7,272 nucleotides of DNA, from positions 1-7,272 of the forward strand of contig CACYEJ010000110.1 of the NCBI GenBank assembly GCA_902773395.1. The letters run 5' to 3'. This stretch comes from an uncultured Ruminococcus sp. Its GTDB lineage: Bacteria; Bacillota_A; Clostridia; Oscillospirales; Acutalibacteraceae. The translations under genes and the position numbers were made by a program. Positions 5,162-7,272 of this stretch are shown here, piece by piece. The first letter of the stretch is position 1. Each line of letters starts with the position of its first letter. The notes below the pieces were generated by a model. It made no database searches. It was not told where the DNA came from and saw only the letters and a program-made list of their open reading frames with translations.

Positions 5162-7272
5162 CTACAGCATATTTTTGAGTTCGTATATTTTATTCAACGC
5201 TTCAATGGGAGTTAGAGTGTTCACGTCAATCCCACGAAGAAAATCCTCTATTCTTGAATTTGCAGACCCTAACAGCGACATCTGCTGTTCAGGCTCAGCA
5301 ATAACTTCTTTTTTCTTTTTTCTTGGTCGTTCCGTCTTTTTACCGCTTTCAAGCTCTTTAAGAATTGCTTTTGCCCTAGTGATAACGGAGTCCGGCAATC
5401 CTGCCAGCTTTGCAACTTCAATGCCGTAGCTGTCATCTGCACCGCCGGGGACAATTCTCCTCAGAAATGTAATGTCATCTCCACGCTTTTTCACTGCGAT
5501 ATTATAATTCTTCACACCGTCCAGCAATTCCTCCATAACAGTAAGCTCGTGATAATGCGTTGCGAACAACGCTCTTGCTCCCAGCTTCTTTTTGTCTGCC
5601 ACATATTCAAGAACTGCCCGTGCAATACTCATTCCGTCAAAGGTAGATGTTCCCCTGCCTATCTCGTCAAGAATCAGCAAACTTTGTGAGGTTGCATTTT
5701 TGATAATTTCCGCAACCTCGTTCATCTCAACCATGAACGTAGACTGACCGCTCGCAAGGTCATCACTTGCACCAACTCTCGTGTATATGGCATCGGTAAT
5801 CGCAATTGTTGCACTGCTCGCCGGAACAAAAGAGCCAATCTGTGCCATTAGTACAATCAGAGCTGTTTGCCGCATATATGTTGACTTTCCTGCCATATTC
5901 GGACCTGTAATAATAGCCACACGATTATCTTTACCGTCAAGCATTACATCATTCGGTACAAACGGAGCATCAATCAAAAGCTTCTCTACAACAGGGTGTC
6001 TGCCGTCTTTAATGATAATCTCACCGTTCAGATTCACGTCCGGACGGCAGTATCTCATGTCAACAGCCACAACTGCAAAAGATGTAAGCACATCTAACCT
6101 TGCGATTGCCTTTGCGGTATTCTCTATTCTGACAAGAGATTCCGCCACAGTATCACGAACCTTAACAAATAGCTGATATTCAAGTGCAATAGCTCTATCC
6201 TTTGCACCGAGAATCTTTCCCTCCAACTCTTTAAGCTCCTGAGTAATGAACCTCTCGCAGTTGGTAAGCGTTTGCTTTCTAATATATGTATCGGGAACAA
6301 GATTTTTATAGGAATTTGAAACCTCTATATAATAGCCAAAAACTCTGTTATAGCCAATTTTTAGCTTAGGGATACCAGTTTTCTCACGCTGCTCCGACTC
6401 CAGCCTTGCAAGCACTCCGGTAGAATCGGACATATCCCCTTTAAGGTAATCAATCTCCTCATTAAAGCCCTCTCTTATGAGATTTCCCTCACGCACAGAG
6501 AACGGCGGATCTTCGGTAATAGCTCTGTCAATAAGATCTCTCACATCTTCCAGAATGTCGATATCACGATAAATCTCCCGAAGCTCGGTGGACTTGACAT
6601 TTTCAAGGTTAGCTTTTATGTCGGGCAGCTTTGCGAATGCGGATTCCAAAGAGCGTAAATCTCTTGCATTTGCTGAGCCGCTTACAATTTTAGTCATAAG
6701 ACGTTCAATATCAAAAACGCCCGTTAAAGCAGCAACAGTTTCACCCCTCAACACCGCATCGGACACAATCTCCTCAACGGCATTCTGACGGCGGATAATT
6801 GCTGCGCAGCTCAAAAGCGGCTGTTCAATCCAACGTCTTATAAGCCTCTTGCCCATTGCTGTTTTGGTGTTGTCCAAAACCCACAGCAGCGAACCTTTTT
6901 TCTCTTTGGAACGCATTGTTTCCGTAAGCTCAAGATTTCTCTTAGTATTGAAATCAAGCCGCATAAAGCGATTTTCACCGTACAGTTCAAGATGATCAAT
7001 TCTCTCCATACCCGTAATCTGCGTTTTAGACAGGTATTGCAGCAGACAGCCCAACGAACGAACAATACCGCTGCGGTCATCGAGGTTAAGCTCATCTAAG
7101 CCGTTCTTTTTGAAATGCTTCAAAACTATATTGACACAATTGTCATAGTCGAAGTATTCTTCCTCCATCATCTCGACAGATACTTTCAGCTTATCATTAA
7201 TGAAAGGCACTATAGGCTGAAGCTTGTCAACCTCGCCGCCGATAAGCATTTCACTCGGACTATATCGTGAAA
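5162..7272 (-). CDS. mutS: DNA mismatch repair protein MutS (5' end outside window)
   Basis: Mismatch-recognition ATPase of the methylation-independent mismatch repair pathway; it binds mispairs in DNA as a dimer and recruits MutL. The frame stays open to the right edge, reading SRYSPSEM just before the internal Met at 7249, which resembles the connector region of MutS. The true start is therefore upstream; about 700 residues are visible and, against the usual 850-880, some 170 (mismatch-binding domain with its Phe-x-Glu motif) are missing. Counting from the Met at 7249: lever/core and clamp domains about 60-400; Walker A GPNMAGKST 449-457 (5879-5905); signature loop SGQSTFMVEMNE around 500-511; Walker B LLILDEIGRGTS 524-535; H-loop ATHYHEL 563-569. 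A Lys-rich linker (640-648) precedes QMSLL (656-660), a likely beta-clamp-binding motif, and the conserved tail TPIEALNKIYELK. Stop is TAG at 5162-5164. Identification is secure; MutS2 is excluded by the MutS-type core and tail. Confidence 0.98.
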   Translation of the reverse strand, partial: SRYSPSEMLIGGEVDKLQPIVPFINDKLKVSVEMMEEEYFDYDNCVNIVLKHFKKNGLDELNLDDRSGIVRSLGCLLQYLSKTQITGMERIDHLELYGENRFMRLDFNTKRNLELTETMRSKEKKGSLLWVLDNTKTAMGKRLIRRWIEQPLLSCAAIIRRQNAVEEIVSDAVLRGETVAALTGVFDIERLMTKIVSGSANARDLRSLESAFAKLPDIKANLENVKSTELREIYRDIDILEDVRDLIDRAITEDPPFSVREGNLIREGFNEEIDYLKGDMSDSTGVLARLESEQREKTGIPKLKIGYNRVFGYYIEVSNSYKNLVPDTYIRKQTLTNCERFITQELKELEGKILGAKDRAIALEYQLFVKVRDTVAESLVRIENTAKAIARLDVLTSFAVVAVDMRYCRPDVNLNGEIIIKDGRHPVVEKLLIDAPFVPNDVMLDGKDNRVAIITGPNMAGKSTYMRQTALIVLMAQIGSFVPASSATIAITDAIYTRVGASDDLASGQSTFMVEMNEVAEIIKNATSQSLLILDEIGRGTSTFDGMSIARAVLEYVADKKKLGARALFATHYHELTVMEELLDGVKNYNIAVKKRGDDITFLRRIVPGGADDSYGIEVAKLAGLPDSVITRAKAILKELESGKKTERPRKKKKEVIAEPEQQMSLLGSANSRIEDFLRGIDVNTLTPIEALNKIYELKNML

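Noticed and set aside
7247..7249. ATG at 7249 as the mutS start
   Set aside because: The frame continues upstream to the edge with MutS-like residues (SRYSPSE), and the mismatch-binding domain would be missing; it is an internal Met.

Overview
The window looks like a stretch of ordinary chromosome from a low-to-moderate GC Bacillota, most likely a gut-type Clostridia (Ruminococcaceae/Oscillospiraceae-like). This placement is inferred from three things: protein style (a MutL with the DxHA(x)2E(x)4E endonuclease motif and no MutH-type arrangement, TTG starts, AAAGG/GGAGG-type ribosome-binding sites); gene order (mutS, mutL, miaA, then a HlyD-like envelope protein); and the presence of YcxB-like and other small membrane proteins. 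Species cannot be named from the sequence alone.

All six genes lie on the minus strand, so transcription runs from high to low coordinates. In that order they are: mutS (N-terminus cut off by the right edge of the window, 5162-7272); a small YcxB-like membrane protein (4630-5139); mutL (2439-4562, TTG start); miaA (1477-2436, starting 2 nt after the mutL stop); an unnamed four-helix membrane protein (960-1445, or 1454 with a TTG start); and the N-terminal 286 residues of a HlyD/membrane-fusion-like protein (1-858, cut off by the left edge). Gaps are short (22, 67, 2, 31 and 101 nt), with no clear Rho-independent terminator and no convincing promoter, so a single operon or a chain of overlapping transcripts is likely.

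MutS recognises mismatches. MutL, which carries an endonuclease motif and a beta-clamp-binding motif, is predicted to nick the error-containing strand in methylation-independent repair. Both proteins carry sliding-clamp motifs, as expected for replisome-coupled repair. MiaA prenylates A37 of tRNAs reading UNN codons; its link to mutL is a conserved gene order found widely in bacteria. The three membrane or envelope proteins are not known to take part in repair and may simply share the operon.

There is no gene-free stretch above about 100 nt, and I saw no RNA gene, insertion sequence, CRISPR array, prophage or origin. I found no clear new system. The best leads are the two small membrane proteins placed inside and just after the mismatch-repair/tRNA-modification cluster, the weakly started mutL, and short inverted repeats that overlap the stop codons of both small membrane-protein genes.
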